64,000 nt of DNA, from NCBI RefSeq assembly GCF_002099425.1, contig NW_018343979.1, positions 421,501-485,500 on the forward strand, in the 5' to 3' direction. Every line of letters begins with the position of its first letter. Within the stretch, counting starts at the first letter, position 1. Below are positions 49,647 through 63,660 of the stretch, one piece after another. This DNA comes from Phascolarctos cinereus (lineage: Eukaryota; Chordata; Mammalia; Diprotodontia; Phascolarctidae). Both the position numbers and the translations under genes were made by a program. Below the pieces are notes generated by a model that made no database searches, was not told the DNA's origin, and worked only from the letters and a program-made list of their open reading frames with translations.

Positions 49647-50103
49647 TTACCACAGGGTGCGGAACATGATATTCCATAAGGCAAAGAAACTTGGATTACT
49701 TCCAAGGATCAACTACCTGGAAAAATGAGCATGACTTTTCAAGGGAGGAGATAGCTATTCAATGAAATAGGGGACTTCCGAACCTTCCTGATAAAAAGAC
49801 CAGAGCTCAACAAAAAATTTGATCTTCAATAAAAGATTCAAGAAAGACATAAAAAGGTAAATGGGACAGAAAAAGACACAATGTTGTTAATAAGGGTGAA
49901 CTGTTTATATCCCTACAAAGGCAAGAGGACACTTAAAACTCTTGAGAACTGTATTATTATTAACATCATGTTAAAGGGCTATACATAACATGGGTGGATA
50001 TTAGTGGACTTTGATGTAATGATAAAAAAAAAAAGGCTAATCAAGTAGGTTAAATGGATCCAAATAAGTGGATTACTCTGCTCTCAGAAAATGTACTGAG
50101 GCA

Positions 50104-51140
50104 GCTTACAGGAGCCAAGATGGTGGAGTGAAAAGTTAGTCGCTCTCACTCTCCCCTATTAACCTCTGAAAACCTAGAAAATATCGCCACAGAAAAAAAA
50201 ACCCTGGAACACCTGAAGTAGAAGAAAGACGAAGAACAGCAGTGTAGCAGCAAAGCAAACAGGTCTCCCAGTGCTTCAGCAAAAATAAGGGAGGCAGAAC
50301 TACAAGGGGCCCCAGGTGGACAATACCCTGCGGCATTCATCTGAAAGGAGGTGAAGAAAACAACCTAAAGATTTCCTAAGCCCTGGCCTTGCTGATTCCA
50401 ACCCAACACCAGGTGAGCGGTTGGTCATGATGAAAAAAAAGAGCCTGGACAGTATCTTTCAGGAAATCATAAAGGAAAACTGCCCAGAAGTCTTAGAACC
50501 AGAAGGGAAAATAACTATAGAAAGAATCCACCAATCACCACCTGAAAGAGATCCCAAATTGAAACACCAAAGAATATAATACCAAAATTCCAAAATTACC
50601 AGATGAAAGAGAAGGTGCTGCAAGCAGCCAGAAAGAAATGATTTAAATATCATGGAACCACAGTCAGGATTACACAGGACCTTCCAGCTTCTACATTAAA
50701 AGGCCGCAGGGCATGGAATATGATATTCCATAAGACAAAGGAGATTGGAATGCAGCCAAGGATCAATTACCCAGCAAAAAGAGCATCATTTTTCAAAGGG
50801 GGAGGTGGATATTCAATGAAATAGGAGACTTCCAAACTTTCCTGATAAAAAGACCAGAGCTCAACAAAAAAATTGATCCTCAAGTACAGGACTCAAGAAG
50901 GACTTAAAAAGGTAAATGGGACAGAAGGATACAATATATTGTTAATGGGGGGGCTTTTTAAACCCCTACAAGGGAATATGACACTTGCAACCCTTGAGAA
51001 CTGTATTGTTATTACACCTTGTTAAAGGAGTATACATAAAGAGGGTGGATATTAGTTGACTTTGATGTAATGATAAAAAAAAATCTAATCAAGTGGGTTA
51101 AATGGATCCAAATAAGTGGATCAATCTGATCTGAGAAAAT
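50104..51140 (+). repeat. L1 module B: second 5' end and spacer
   Basis: From 'cttacaggagccaagatggtggagtg' the 5'UTR of module A is repeated (CCAAGATGG at 50115-50123; shared 'cctctgaaaacctagaaaatatc', 'ggtctcccagtgc', 'gcattcatctga', 'ccttgct'). At about 50424 it jumps from the 5'UTR ('ccaggtgagcggttgg') to mid-ORF1 ('tcatgatgaaaaaaaagagcctgg', equal to 49052). It then follows ORF1 and the spacer to 'aatggatccaaataagtggat' and 'gaaaatgtactgaga', the same point where module A ends. Shared microhomology (gaggcag) occurs at the A/B junction. Confidence 0.85.
50425..50910 (+). pseudogene. Headless L1 ORF1 of module B
   Basis: Only the second half of ORF1 is present. It begins at the HDEKKSLDS-equivalent segment and runs through 'cgccagaaag...gtcaggattacacaggaccttcc' to the C-terminal segment DFQTFLIKRPELNKK, without the coiled coil and the first RRM motifs. 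There is no plausible start codon upstream in the 5'UTR, so it could not have made ORF1p. If this L1 was ever autonomous, its ORF1p must have come from module A. Confidence 0.78.
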
Positions 51141-51364
51141 GTACTGAGAAAGGAGGAGGCAGACAAGGGTAAATTACATTACAGGAAAAGGCACAAAATC
51201 CTATTACAGCAGAGGGAAAGAAGGAGGGGGAGCATTGTTTGAACCTTACTCTCACCAGATTTGGCTCAAGAAGGGCATAATATAATCAGTTAGGTATAGA
51301 AATCTAACTTGCCCTATAGGCAGTAGGAGGGAAAAGGGGAAAGAAAAGGGAGGGGGAAAGAAAA

Positions 51365-51385
51365 GGGAGGGGAAAGAAGGGAGGG
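51365..51385 (+). other. Quadruplex-type G tract in L1 ORF1-ORF2 spacer
   Basis: GGG-A-GGGG-AAAGAA-GGG-A-GGG, four G-runs with loops of 1, 6 and 1, within a purine-only stretch (51317-51430) of GAAAAGGGAGGG-like units. Folding is inferred from the pattern only. Confidence 0.55.
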
Positions 51386-51523
51386 AAGAAGCAGTAAGAG
51401 TAAAAGGGAAGAAAAGGGAGGGATAAAAAAGGGAAGGGACTGAAGGAGGCAGTGGTCAAAAGCAAAACACTAGTGAAGGGGGAAAGGAAAAAGGAGAAAG
51501 AAAAGCATAAAAGGGGGAAAAGG

Positions 51524-55322
<3,799 letters not shown>

Positions 55323-55578
55323 ATTGTTAAACTGAACCCTTCTCAGCATTAGGATCTAAGACATCTCCAGAGGCCTCGGGATGGAAAATGCTGTCCACAT
55401 CCAAAGAAAGAACTATGGAAGTTGAATCGCTGTCACTTATTTTTACCTTCTGTTGAGTTTTGTTTCATCTTTCTGATGGTTCCTCCTATTGGTTTTAATT
55501 TTTACTTACAACTTCACTAATGTGAAAATGTTTCATGGGTATGTAAATGTAAAGCCTATATCAGATTGTGTGTGCCTT

Positions 55579-55600
55579 GGGAGGGTGGGGAGGAAGGGGG
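55579..55600 (+). other. Quadruplex-type G tract in L1 3'UTR
   Basis: GGG-A-GGG-T-GGGG-AGGAA-GGGGG, loops 1, 1 and 5, about 80 bases from the tail. Matching tracts occur at 36236-36261 and, on the minus strand, 39486-39511. Confidence 0.6.
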
Positions 55601-55685
55601 AGAAAAATTTCCAACTCAAAAGCATATGGAAGTGATTGCTGATAATTCAAAGTAAACTAATAAATTAATTTTAAAAATAAAAAAT

Positions 55686-55702
55686 AATAATTTTCATCAG
55701 CT
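55686..55702. repeat. Target-site duplication of dimeric L1, right copy
   Basis: AATAATTTTCATCAGCT directly after the A-rich tail; partner at 47997-48013 (one mismatch). Confidence 0.88.
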
Positions 55703-56765
55703 GCTGCTCAGTGACTGAAAGGACTGTTTTTTAATCCTAGCCTTAAGATCATCCAAAGAATGAAGTTTTGATGCATCCATGACATTTTGTTATGTAACCC
55801 TGCTAGAATATATCTAATGGTGGTAGTTGAGGTGACCAAGGTGGCCAAGCAAGAAGGTATCCTCTAAAGATCCATCAGTCCGAGAAAGTGTCAAAGCAAG
55901 TCTGTTTTATATATGCATTACACTGTGTATAACATAGAAATGGTGCCTCATCTTTTTTAAAAGCAAATATTTATTACTCAAACCTCAAAAGTAAAGATTG
56001 ATATAACATAATCAGATTTTCAAATGATGTTTTTGTTAGTTTGTAGCATTTTTAATTCTGGAATTATTAAAACTTAAATCTTCCCTAAGACTTTGGGAAG
56101 CCCTATGTATCTTAGTAGATATATCCAAATCTACTTTCCAGAGAAATGATTCTTTTTATTCTGGCTAGAAATGAGTGCAGGTAGAACAAGTTATATTGTC
56201 TCCCATTTTAAACGTGTAGAAAATAACTAGATGTAAAATAATTTTGATATTTCTAAGTCTGGCTAAGGAAGCAAAGTGCCTAAAATATGGGCCAACTATC
56301 TTTTATAAAACTGTTTATAATTTAGAAATACCAAATTGTAAGTTGTAGAATATTATATAAATTCTTAGAAGAATTAGTAGATTAAATATTAGCTAAATAA
56401 TGTCCAACAGAAAAATAATAAGTTATCAGATTGTTCTTGAGTTTTGAATACCAAATAATAATAAGTTTAAGTGAGATTTTAGGCCTGGATCAGTAGACTT
56501 TCCTTAAGAAGGTTTGTCATGAATTTGGTTCACTGGCATGAAAATTACCATGAAGATTTTCAAATGAGAAATTGAAATGCACTTATTAAAAATAATAATT
56601 TTATCTATTGAAGAACGTTAATTGTCTATGATCAAGACACAACTTGTTAGGTAAAAACTAATATACTTTGCAAAAATAAAGAATCCCATTAGGACATAGC
56701 AAACATATGTATATTATATTGCTTGTGTTCTCTCCCTCCCCCTTTCCTTCATATCTCTTAGTTTA
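55703..56765. other. Unassigned AT-rich sequence
   Basis: Nothing recognised. Confidence 0.45.
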
Positions 56766-56769
56766 TATT

Positions 56770-56985
56770 AACAGTAATACCATATTTGCTTTAAGATTTG
56801 CAAAACCCTTTACATTAATTATCTGATTTGATCCTTATTAAAACTCTGTGAAATAAATTATTATCAACCCCCCCATTTTACAAGTTAGGAAATGGAGGCT
56901 GAGAGAGGTTAAATTACTTTCCCAGTCAAACACCTAATAAGTGTCTGAAACAGAGCATCCCTGACTCTAAGTCTTGTTCTCCATT
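56770..56985 (-). repeat. MIR SINE (antisense)
   Basis: 'tttgcaaaaccctttacattaattatctgatttgatccttatt', 'ccattttacaagttaggaaatggaggctgagagaggttaaattactttccc', 'aagtgtctgaaacagagc', 'ctctaagtcttgttctcc' run in the antisense MIR order. Nearly complete. Confidence 0.8.
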
Positions 56986-57159
56986 GGCAATACAAAGCTA
57001 CCATTCATTATCATTGCAATGATGTTAATGATTGCAGTTAATGAAATGTATATATTTCTATTACATGTTTCAATATATCACACAATTTTGATGTGTGCAT
57101 AGAAGACACTTTTTGAAAGAGAGCCTTTAAGGTTGCATTTTGCTGTACCAAATCAAAAG

Positions 57160-57425
57160 CTTTGGTTAAATTTATGATAATAACAATAATGCATCTACTA
57201 TGTACTGGGAATTGTCTTAAATGCTTTACAATAATTACGCATTTGTTCCTCGCAATAACCCTGGGAAGTAGTTGCTCTTATTATCCCTCCTTTACAAATG
57301 AGGAATCTGAAGTAAAATGAGTGGCTAAAGTTCGTATACCTGGGTAATGTCAGAAGTGAGATTTGAACTTGGGTCTTCCTGGTTCAAAATCTGGTACTCT
57401 ATCCAATGTACCATCAAGCACTCCA
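57160..57425 (-). repeat. MIR SINE (antisense)
   Basis: 'ctactatgtactgggaattgtcttaaatgctttacaataatta', 'tcctcgcaataaccctgggaagtag', 'ctttacaaatgaggaatctgaag', 'gagatttgaacttgggtcttcctgg', 'tactctatccaatgtaccatc'. Complete antisense MIR. Confidence 0.85.
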
Positions 57426-57824
57426 ATTACCACATTATTTTAACTGTGTGTGAGTATATATGTATGTCTGTATGTATGTGATGGATTGCATTGGCATTCT
57501 GGTGAATATTATAGACCCTTTCTCAGAATAATGTTTTCAATACAAAAAATCCCAGAACCAAGGTTAGGAACAATTGTTCGTATCATCTACTCAATTAAAT
57601 GATAAAAATGTTATCTAATTATTTTTCATAGCATTTATTTCATCAAATATTTGTGAATTACATGTAAGTTACATGTAAAAAAGCCAAACATTCAAAAGAA
57701 TTTTCAGTTGCTAATTTTCTCCTTCTCTCGTGTCCTTTTGTCTCCTTAAGGAGCCAAGTAATTTGATTTTTATTAATACATGTGAGGTAATGAAAAACAT
57801 ATTTCCATATTAGCATGTTTCAAA
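57426..57824. other. Unassigned sequence
   Basis: Short TG/TA-rich run at 57445-57480, otherwise nothing recognised. Confidence 0.4.
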
Positions 57825-59195
57825 AGAAAACACAAACAAAACAATAAGGCTAAAAAAGTATATTTCAATCAGCATTCAGAGTTCATCAGTTCTTCCTATC
57901 TGGAGGTGGATAGCACTTTTCATAATAGGACCTTTGGAAATATCTTGGATCATTGTCTTGATCAGAGTAGCTAAGTCTTTCACAGTTGATAATCATTACA
58001 ATGTAGATAGTTACTGTGTACAATGTCCTCCTGATTGTGCTTACTTTGCTTTGCATGGATTCATATAAGTCTTCCCAGGTTTTCATGAAATCATCTCTCT
58101 TATCATTTTTATATCACAGTAGTATCCATCACAATCATATAGCATAACATATTCAGCCATTCCCCAATTGATGGGCATCCTCTCAATTTCCAATTTTTGC
58201 CACCACAGAAAGAGCTGCTATATATTTTTGTACAAATATGTCATTTTCTTTTACCTCTATGGAATACAGACCTAGAAGTAGTATTGCTGGGTCAAAGGGT
58301 ATGCACAGTTTTATAGCCCTTTGGATATAGTTTCAAATTGTTCTCCAGAATGTTTGGACTAGTTCACAACTGCACCATCAGAGCATTAGTGTAATTTTTT
58401 TTCACAATCTTTTCAGCATTTCTCATTTTCCTTTTCTGTCATGTTAGTCAATCTTACACATGTGAGGAGGCATCTCAGAGTGGTTTTAATTTGTACTGCT
58501 CTAATCAGTAATGATATATAATCTTTCATATGTGACTATTGAGAGCTTTGACTTCTCTTGAAAATGCATGCTTGTATATTTTTACCACTGATCAACTAGA
58601 GAAAGATTTTTAATTTAAATAAATTTGGATCCATTCCCTACATATTTTAGAAATGAGATCTTTATCAGAGAAACTTGCTACAATTTTCCCTAGTTTCCTT
58701 TCACTTTTAATTTTGCCTGCATTAGTTCTGTTTGTGCAAAAACCTTTTCATTTCATATAATCAAAATTATCTATTTTTCTTCCTGTGATCATCTCTATCA
58801 CTTGTTTGCTCATTAACTCTTCCCTTATCCATAGATCTGACAAGTAAAATTTTCCATGTTCCCCTAATTTATTTACAATATCAACCATTATGTTGTAATT
58901 GCTTTTCTATTGTGACCATATCTTGGTATGTAGTGTGAGGCTTTGGGCTCTGCCTAGTTTTTACCAAACTGCTTTCCCATTTTCCCAGCAATATTGTTCA
59001 AATGTTGATTTCTTACCCTAAAACCTTGAATCTTTGATTTCATGAAATAATGGAATTCTATTTTCATTTACTACTGTGTATTGTGTACCTAATCTATTCT
59101 ACTAATCTACCCCTCTATGTTTAGCCCGTACCAGATTTTTTTTTTAAATGATTACCGCTTTGTAATATAGTTTGAAATCTGGAACTATTAGTCTG
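57825..59195 (-). mobile_element. L1 3' half (antisense), older subfamily
   Basis: 3'UTR and ORF2 C-terminal half on the minus strand: 'tcagttcttcctatctggaggtggatagcac', 'cacagtagtatccatcacaatcatat', 'cattccccaattgatgggcatcctctcaatttcc', 'gtcaaagggtatgcacagttttatagccctttgg', 'gagatctttatcagagaaacttgc' and finally 'taatatagtttgaaatctggaactattag', where it breaks off. On the minus strand the frame at 58086-57886 stays open well past the end of ORF2 (WEDLYESMQSKVS), again without a stop at the NDE position. Some stops are present, no long frame. Confidence 0.8.
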
Positions 59196-59199
59196 CTGA

Positions 59200-59505
59200 G
59201 AGAAAACAAGCCAAAACAACAACAACAACAACAAAAACAACACCCAAGAAAAATAAATAAATAATTATGCTACAATTTGAATTCTGTCTTACCCTACAGG
59301 AAATGGGGGGGGGGGGATGAGAGAGGGAATGGGAATGACATAAGGGAGGGACAATTGGGGGAAGGAGCATTCAGAATGCGCACCATCTTGGGGTAGGGGG
59401 AGGGGAGAGATGGGGAGAAAATTTGGAACTCAAAATCTTGCGAAAGTGAATGTTGAAAACTAAAAATTAACTAACAAATTAAACTAAATTAAAAAGGAAA
59501 TTAAG
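59200..59505 (+). mobile_element. HAL1 3' end, inverted within a minus-strand L1
   Basis: Opens with CAA/AAT-rich text, then 'cttaccctacaggaaatgggg', 'gcattcagaatgcgcaccatcttggggtagggggagggg', 'gaaaatttggaactcaaaatcttgcg', 'gaatgttgaaaact' and an A-rich tail ending about 59500. Matches 7.83-8.03 and 23.4-23.6 kb. It separates the two minus-strand L1 parts. Confidence 0.8.
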
Positions 59506-60825
59506 ATGTCTGTTTTTATCATGACTTTCACGTAATTCAATAATTTTTAAATTATCTCTTTTCAATCCATTTTTAGGTAAGTTGTTTTTCTCATATAATT
59601 CACTTTTTTTCTTTTTCATTTTTTTAACGTTGTTTTGTTATTTCTTGTAGTCTCATGGAGTCATTAGCTTCCAGTTGCCCAATTCTAATTTTTTAAGGAG
59701 TTATTTTTCTTCTTTGAACTTTTGCATCTATTTTTCTATTTCTTTAATTCTGCTTTTTAAGTTATTATTTTCTTCAGCATTTTGTACCACTTTTACCAAA
59801 CTCTTAATTGTCTTCTCATAATTTTCTTATTTTGCTTTCATCTCTTTTCCTATTTTTTGACCAATTTTATTTGATTTTGAAAATCATTTGTAGTTCTTCC
59901 AGGAATCTTGTTGGATTTGTGTCCAATTCACTTGTTTTTTCTTTTAAGCTTTGTTTATAGCCGTTTTGCCTTTATTGTTTTATGAGTTTGTGTCTTGATC
60001 TTCCCTGTCACCATAGAAACTTTTTATGGTCAATTTTTTTTTCTGTTCTTTGCTCATTTTTCCACCCTATTTCTTGATTTGGGACCTTATGTTAATGTTT
60101 GGATTTGTTTTTGGTTTGGAAGGTGGAGATCTGTTTCAAGTTTCAGCCTTTTTGCACTTCTATTTTCAGATCCTATTCTGGGGACTTGGAAGATTTCAAT
60201 GCATCCAAGGTGGTATGATTTTGGGAGATGTGTCATCACTGCTCTCCTGGTCTGCATTCTTGTCTTTTCCCAGGAAGGGGACCTAATCACCTGGAATTGC
60301 AATTGATTTTTCTCCTCTTGTCTTGGGACCAGGAATTATATTGCTCCTCAGTGTCCGCAATTTCATGGATACTGAAGTGATCCTGCCTCTCTGGGATCCC
60401 ACTTCCTCTTGACTGAAAATCTTCTTTGTCTTTGAACTGTAACCAAGCACTGGGCATAGGCAATGGAATTGCCAAATGATATCTGGTCCTGCTTCCAAAG
60501 GTAGCACAGTGTTACCCTGTAATCTCTTTCTCATCATTTTCCATGATCCCTCACCTTCTCTGGCTTGAGAGCCCTAAAACTATTGCTTCTTCTGTCTCTC
60601 CCACCTAGTCTCACTACTGGTATTTCACCCACATGGGGTCTAGGCTAGCCTCCTCCACCATGTCACAGATCTCTCTTTCTAACCTCCTATGTTGCTGAAA
60701 GAATATCTCATTCTAACATATATTTTTTTTTGACAATTTGAGAAGTTATTTTAAAGTCATTTGTAAGGGACTACTGGGAGAGCTCAGCTTTCTCTACTCT
60801 GCCATATTGGCTCTATCCCAACCAG
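59506..60825 (-). mobile_element. L1/HAL1 5' half: 5'UTR and part of ORF1 (antisense)
   Basis: Minus-strand reading starts near 60815 with 'gggatagagccaatatggcagagtag', the L1 start motif with a changed CCAAGATGG (60810-60802). It continues through a 5'UTR, shown in antisense by 'aaggtggtatgattttgggagatgtg' (60205-60235), into ORF1 coiled-coil text (59600-59800) and stops in mid-ORF1 at 59506 ('cttcacgtaattcaataatttttaaatta', equal to 28745-28770). Whether this is L1 or HAL1 cannot be fixed from the 5' half alone. With 57825-59195 it may be one element lacking its middle. Confidence 0.78.
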
Positions 60826-62720
60826 GTATACTTGTAATATCCCTTGTGAAAACCTGTCTATTCCCTATGTAATACTTTTATCAAGAATTCTACCGATACA
60901 ATAGACATATTATTCTCACAAACTTTATATAGATGGGAAAATTAACATATTTAGTTGTTAATGTTCTCTTGATAATGTTTTTAGAGGTATTAACGCAATC
61001 TAATGTTGCTTTTCCATGACTTTGACATGTTCACTCACTTTTGAAAGTATGATTTGGGGTCACTTATCATCTTCATGATTGTGTTACTTCCGTATATATT
61101 ACATTTGAACCAACTGCTTTTTTTTTAGTTTTGCTTCAAAAAAAGGAGAAAAGATACCAAAAAAATTTGCAAAGATCTATACTTTTTCAACATCAGAGAA
61201 AATGAAGTGATCACATATGGGCTATCCCAGCTATACTTACAGAATCCACATTTAATGGGCCTATTTTCCTTGTTGGTCAAAATGATAGTTATAAAATAAT
61301 GCAACTCTTTCCCATAGTTCCTCTGATTGCTATTCTTATAGCTACATTCATAAGTACTCTCAAGATGACTTTGTTTAGTTTTGTCTCCAATCAAGTTTTT
61401 CTTAAACCACTTTTACAATCCTTTTCAATTATTCATGTCTTTCTTTCATTTTGCCTATAAATAGATTTATCTATAGAAAGATATATATGCATGGATACAT
61501 AGATCTATGTGTCTATCTAGATATACACCCATAAATACATGCACACAGAGACACATGCACATATGTGTTGGTGTGTATTTTTTGAATTATCATTGTCATG
61601 AGTGTATTAGAATATGATATGATAATGTGAGACAAAGTAAGAAGAAACCCCATTAATAATCCATTACAAGAACGTGTTAAATTGTGGGGATTACAATTCC
61701 AAATGTCCTACCAGTACAATTTTCCCAATCCGCACTTGAAAGTTTCCTGTTGATATTCATATTTAATGGCCTGAACACAGTTCAGAATTTCCTTTCCAGT
61801 ACAAATCTGAAGCTTGTGGTATAAGAAGGCAAGAGGGAAAGAAGCTGCTCTACTGGTCGTTCATTTGTGTTTACAATGCAGACTCAGTGATATGAATGAT
61901 AACCTGTCCTGCTGAAATGGTTGTGGAATGTGAAATTAAACATACGTTCAAAACTGTCTCATCCAATATCACTGAAGCAGCAGATGATCTGGCACATGTC
62001 CAGTTGGGCTTACACACAAAATCATTTTTTCCTGGACCGGAATGTGTCTACCTGAGAAACAACCTTTAACACTTTAAATGATCATTCAGACACTAGCTGT
62101 CTTAGTAAAATTTTTAGTTGCAGAGTTTTTTGGTCCTACATTACAAAACAACTTTAAGGTTAGGAAAAATATATTCTTGGGGATAAACGTAATGTAGGAT
62201 AAATGCAATGCCTTTTGAATTTATGTTTAAATACTCTAACCTCATACTCCCTGCCAATTTATTTTTTATCTGGTTGATTTTTTTTTTACTACTTCACCTA
62301 TGGACCTGGCCATTATTCTCACCTGTGAAACATGGCTATGTTTCTAGAACTTGCTCTTGAATTTTCTCTTAAAATTTATGAATATCTTAATTTCAGAAAA
62401 CTGATTCCAAAAAGGGACTTTTTTTGAAAGCTGGTTTTCATATAGAACAGTTTGTATATAAGCTTTCAAGCCATGGTGAGTTAATTGTTGCAATTCTCTG
62501 AAATGAAAGCTTTTGACTTGCAGTGGAAGTAGCAAGTCTGCTTTTCATGGTAAAATTTCTCTTAATACTCATAGATTGCATTCTGCCCATTGCTAATCAT
62601 TTAGCTTTGTGAGCCATGGGATATAGATGAGCAATTGTAGACAGTGTGAAACAAGGAAGACTCATCATTGCTGATGAAGCATATAGAATGGAATAGAATG
62701 TTGTTACATGTATTACTCAT
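60826..62720. other. Unassigned, comparatively repeat-poor sequence
   Basis: No gene or interspersed repeat recognised. A TA/CA-rich run lies at about 61480-61575. The stretch 61670-62110 has balanced base composition without recognisable repeat text and could be a non-coding conserved stretch; this cannot be judged from one sequence. Confidence 0.4.
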
Positions 62721-62724
62721 ACCT

Positions 62725-62960
62725 CATGGTCATATATATACATAGACACATACATACATACACAATCATGGTCATACAGAGAGAGAGAGAGAGAGAGAAA
62801 GGGAGGGAGAGAAAGAGAGAGAAGAGAGAAAGAGACTATTATTAGGTCTATCATTCATATCTCATGGATATTGTGAATGTGTCTGTATGTATCTGTATGT
62901 ATCTGTATATGTTTTCTGTGTGTGTATATAAATATATGTGTTGTTACATAAATATTACAT
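62725..62960. repeat. Mixed TA/CATA and GA simple repeats
   Basis: CATA units at 62740-62765, GA-rich tract at 62779-62835, and TG/TATC units at 62875-62945. Confidence 0.85.
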
Positions 62961-62961
62961 G

Positions 62962-63048
62962 TGTCACACAGCTAGTGTCTGAGATCAGGCTTGATTTTAG
63001 GACTTCCTGAATCCAAGTTCAAAACTGAGCCACCTAGCTGCTTATAAC
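62962..63048 (-). repeat. Mar1/MIR-type SINE fragment (antisense)
   Basis: 'gtcacacagctagtgtctgagatcagg', 'gaatccaagttcaaaactgagccacctagctgc': CORE and tRNA-like head in antisense. Confidence 0.65.
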
Positions 63049-63184
63049 TACCTAAGTATCTATCTATGCATATACATGAATATGCAAAAATACATTTATA
63101 TTCATGTATTTGTAGATATGTATTTGTATGCACTGTGTATATGTGTTACAGAATGTGTACACATATGCAATCCCATAGGCCTAC

Positions 63185-63450
63185 TGTAGCCAGTATGGTC
63201 TTGTGGATACAAAGAAAGGCCTGGAATCTGAAAGATGATTTGAATCTGACCTCAAATATTTATGAGCACTCTGACTCTGAGTTTGTCACTTAACCTCTCT
63301 AATCCTTAGTTTCTTAACCTCTAAAAGGGTAATTATAAAGGTCCCTACCTCACAGCATTGTTGTGAAGAGCCAATGAGATCATATGCATAAAGCATTTTG
63401 CAAAACCATCAAGCATATAATAGTACTCCTTTTTCCTGAACACAAAAGAG
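63185..63450 (+). repeat. MIR/Mar1-type SINE (sense)
   Basis: 'gtcttgtggatacaaagaaaggcctggaatctgaaagatg', 'tgaatctgacctcaaa', 'gactctgagtttgtcacttaacctctctaatcc', 'ctaccTcacagcattgttgtgaagagccaatgagatcatatgcataaagcattttgcaaa'. Full sense order, moderately diverged. Confidence 0.82.
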
Positions 63451-63474
63451 ACCCTTATACAGTGAGAAAAAAAA

Positions 63475-63660
63475 CCCCACAAGATTTGGAATTAAAGGAC
63501 TTGGATTCAAATCCTAGGCTGGCCATTTACCATCTATGCACTCAAAGGTATGTCACATAATCTCTCTGGGTCTCAGTTTCCTCATCTGTGAAATGAGAGG
63601 GTTGGACAATGGGACTCCAGGTTCCCTTCTAATTCTGTGATCCTATGAATAGCACCTCCC
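63475..63660 (+). repeat. MIR-type SINE (sense)
   Basis: 'gatttggaattaaaggacttggattcaaatcc', 'gtcacataatctctctgggtctcagtttcctcatctgtgaaatgag', 'ttctaattctgtgatcct'. The end block is the THER/MIR3-like variant. Confidence 0.8.

Larger units (their letters stand above)
48494..49860 (+). pseudogene. L1 ORF1 of module A, SINE-interrupted
   Basis: RNA-binding ORF1p. The ATG at 48494 (MRKKKH) is the probable start. The N-terminal part shifts frame to EKTEDQDRNSEEK. The coiled coil (48640-48890) is built of repeats of the type EENKSLKNTIGQL. The RRM core follows (48963 on: IKYLIGKTTDLENQFRR; KIIGLPDNHDEKKSLD; IFQEIIKENYPEVLEPEGKI), with a stop at 49185-49187 and continuation in another frame (PRNIIAKFQNYQMKEKVLQAARKK, RITQDLAAS). 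SINEs then occupy 49336-49646, and the C-terminal domain resumes at 49651 (IGDFRTFLIKRPELNKKFD). Several stops and frameshifts in all. Confidence 0.83.

Noticed and set aside
50405-50440. Spliced L1 RNA as explanation for headless ORF1
   Set aside because: The join lies 14 bases past the donor-like CAG|GTGAGC and no AG acceptor precedes the ORF1 side.
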